NCBI GenBank assembly: GCA_965369635.1
Contig: CBDURC010000186.1
Span: 1 to 6,128, forward strand
From: UBA3071 sp965369635
Lineage (GTDB): Bacteria; Chloroflexota; Anaerolineae; UBA3071
DNA length: 6,128 bases
Direction of reading: 5' to 3'
The notes under the pieces are model-generated. The model did no database searches, was not told where the DNA came from, and worked only from the letters and a program-made list of their open reading frames with translations. The position numbers and the translations under genes are program-made. This document shows positions 5,893 to 6,128 of the stretch, piece by piece (the first letter of the stretch is position 1; each line of letters starts with the position of its first letter).

Positions 5893-5923
5893 CACGCCAA
5901 TCCCACTGAGGGGCTGGCGTGTC
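5891..5923 (+). promoter_or_regulatory. 9-bp hairpin spanning the RHH stop and the next start codon
   Basis: GACACGCCA (5891-5899) pairs perfectly with TGGCGTGTC (5915-5923), and CCC/GGG pairing is possible inside the loop. There is no T-run after it, so an intrinsic terminator is unlikely. The left arm includes the last two bases of the RHH stop codon, and the right arm holds the GTG (5919-5921) of the 42-aa frame, with its GAGGGG ribosome site in the loop. A second, competing pairing GTGTC/GACAC exists just downstream (5919-5935). Confidence 0.5.
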
Positions 5924-6047
5924 GGGCTATGACACCCAAGGCGGGATTGCAGGCTTCCTGGGCGTGAAACCGGCTGAGGATGTGGGCGAACCGCCCCGGC
6001 CCTTGCTGGCGGGCTGGGCTGAGGAGCGCAGAGAGGCCAAGGAGTAA
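5919..6047 (+). CDS. Small hypothetical protein, 42 aa
   Basis: The frame starts at a GTG with GAGGGG (5908-5913) 5 nt upstream and ends at TAA 6045-6047. It reads MSGYDTQGGIAGFLGV and so on, ending GWAEERREAKE. An in-frame stop at 5907-5909 excludes any upstream extension. It lies 26 nt after the RHH gene and 24 nt before the next frame, on the same strand and probably the same mRNA. The product has no recognised domain, but its end (EP-x-P-x-L then GWAEERR) resembles the end of the RHH protein (EP-x-P-x-L then SWAEHRD), so it may be a small partner or a decayed duplicate. The evidence is spacing, ribosome site and frame only. Confidence 0.45.
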   Translation: MSGYDTQGGIAGFLGVKPAEDVGEPPRPLLAGWAEERREAKE

Positions 6048-6071
6048 CCTTGACGAAAAGGAGAAATGCAG

Positions 6072-6128
6072 ATGTCTGTCGAAAAATCGGAACTGTCATC
6101 ACTGAGGCATGAGGTTAAGAACATCAGT
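6072..6128 (+). CDS. Start of an unknown gene, cut by the window end
   Basis: The first 19 codons read MSVEKSELSSLRHEVKNIS with no stop before the window ends. AGGAG (6059-6063) lies 8 nt before the ATG at 6072; an in-frame ATG at 6066 is only 2 nt from it and less likely. The charged, heptad-like spacing (L9, L12, V16, I18) suggests a helix, possibly coiled coil. The gene is the third of the plus-strand cluster and would be the place to look for a toxin or effector paired with the RHH protein. No family can be named from 19 residues. Confidence 0.6.
   Translation, partial: MSVEKSELSSLRHEVKNIS

Noticed and set aside
5800..6124. Minus-strand frames of 100 and 65 codons at the right end
   Set aside because: They overlap the RHH gene and following frames in antisense and have P/R/S-rich, domain-free translations.

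Overview
The window is GC-rich bacterial DNA with Shine-Dalgarno starts and sigma70-type promoters. A long Lon-family protease of the AAA_32/COG1067 type, upstream of a membrane PIN-TRAM protein, together with the style of the dispersed repeats, recalls Chloroflexota (Anaerolineae-like). That placement is an inference from memory and not a proof.

Left and centre (51-5155, minus strand): a probable operon read from right to left. It starts at a promoter with a perfect extended -10 (near 5194-5202) and runs through the Lon-like ATP-dependent protease (2591-5155), a 165-aa unknown protein (2125-2622) and a 289-aa unknown protein (1281-2150). The three genes overlap by 32 and 26 nt, which suggests coupled translation. 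After a 162-nt gap holding two hairpin-capable sequences comes a PIN-TRAM protein of the YacL type (51-1118). The shared theme may be protein and RNA quality control, but the roles of the two middle genes are unknown.

Middle right (5156-5706): a 551-nt divergent intergenic region that has collected mobile debris. It holds a long imperfect hairpin built from 9-nt units (5282-5349), a copy of a dispersed repeat beginning GTCATCGCGAGGAGCG (5385-5443), and the first codons of an IS3-type transposase OrfA (5435-5485, minus) running directly into that repeat. A good plus-strand promoter follows (5576-5604).

Right end (5707-6128, plus strand): a small-gene cluster. A 61-aa ribbon-helix-helix (RHH) protein is followed by a 42-aa reading frame, whose GTG start lies inside a hairpin spanning the RHH stop codon, and then by a third frame that runs off the window. 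The layout fits an antitoxin-like or accessory regulator locus, but no toxin is visible here.

The best candidates for something undescribed are the two unknown genes overlapping the Lon-like protease and the compact RHH/small-ORF locus with its nested hairpin. Nothing seen proves a new system.
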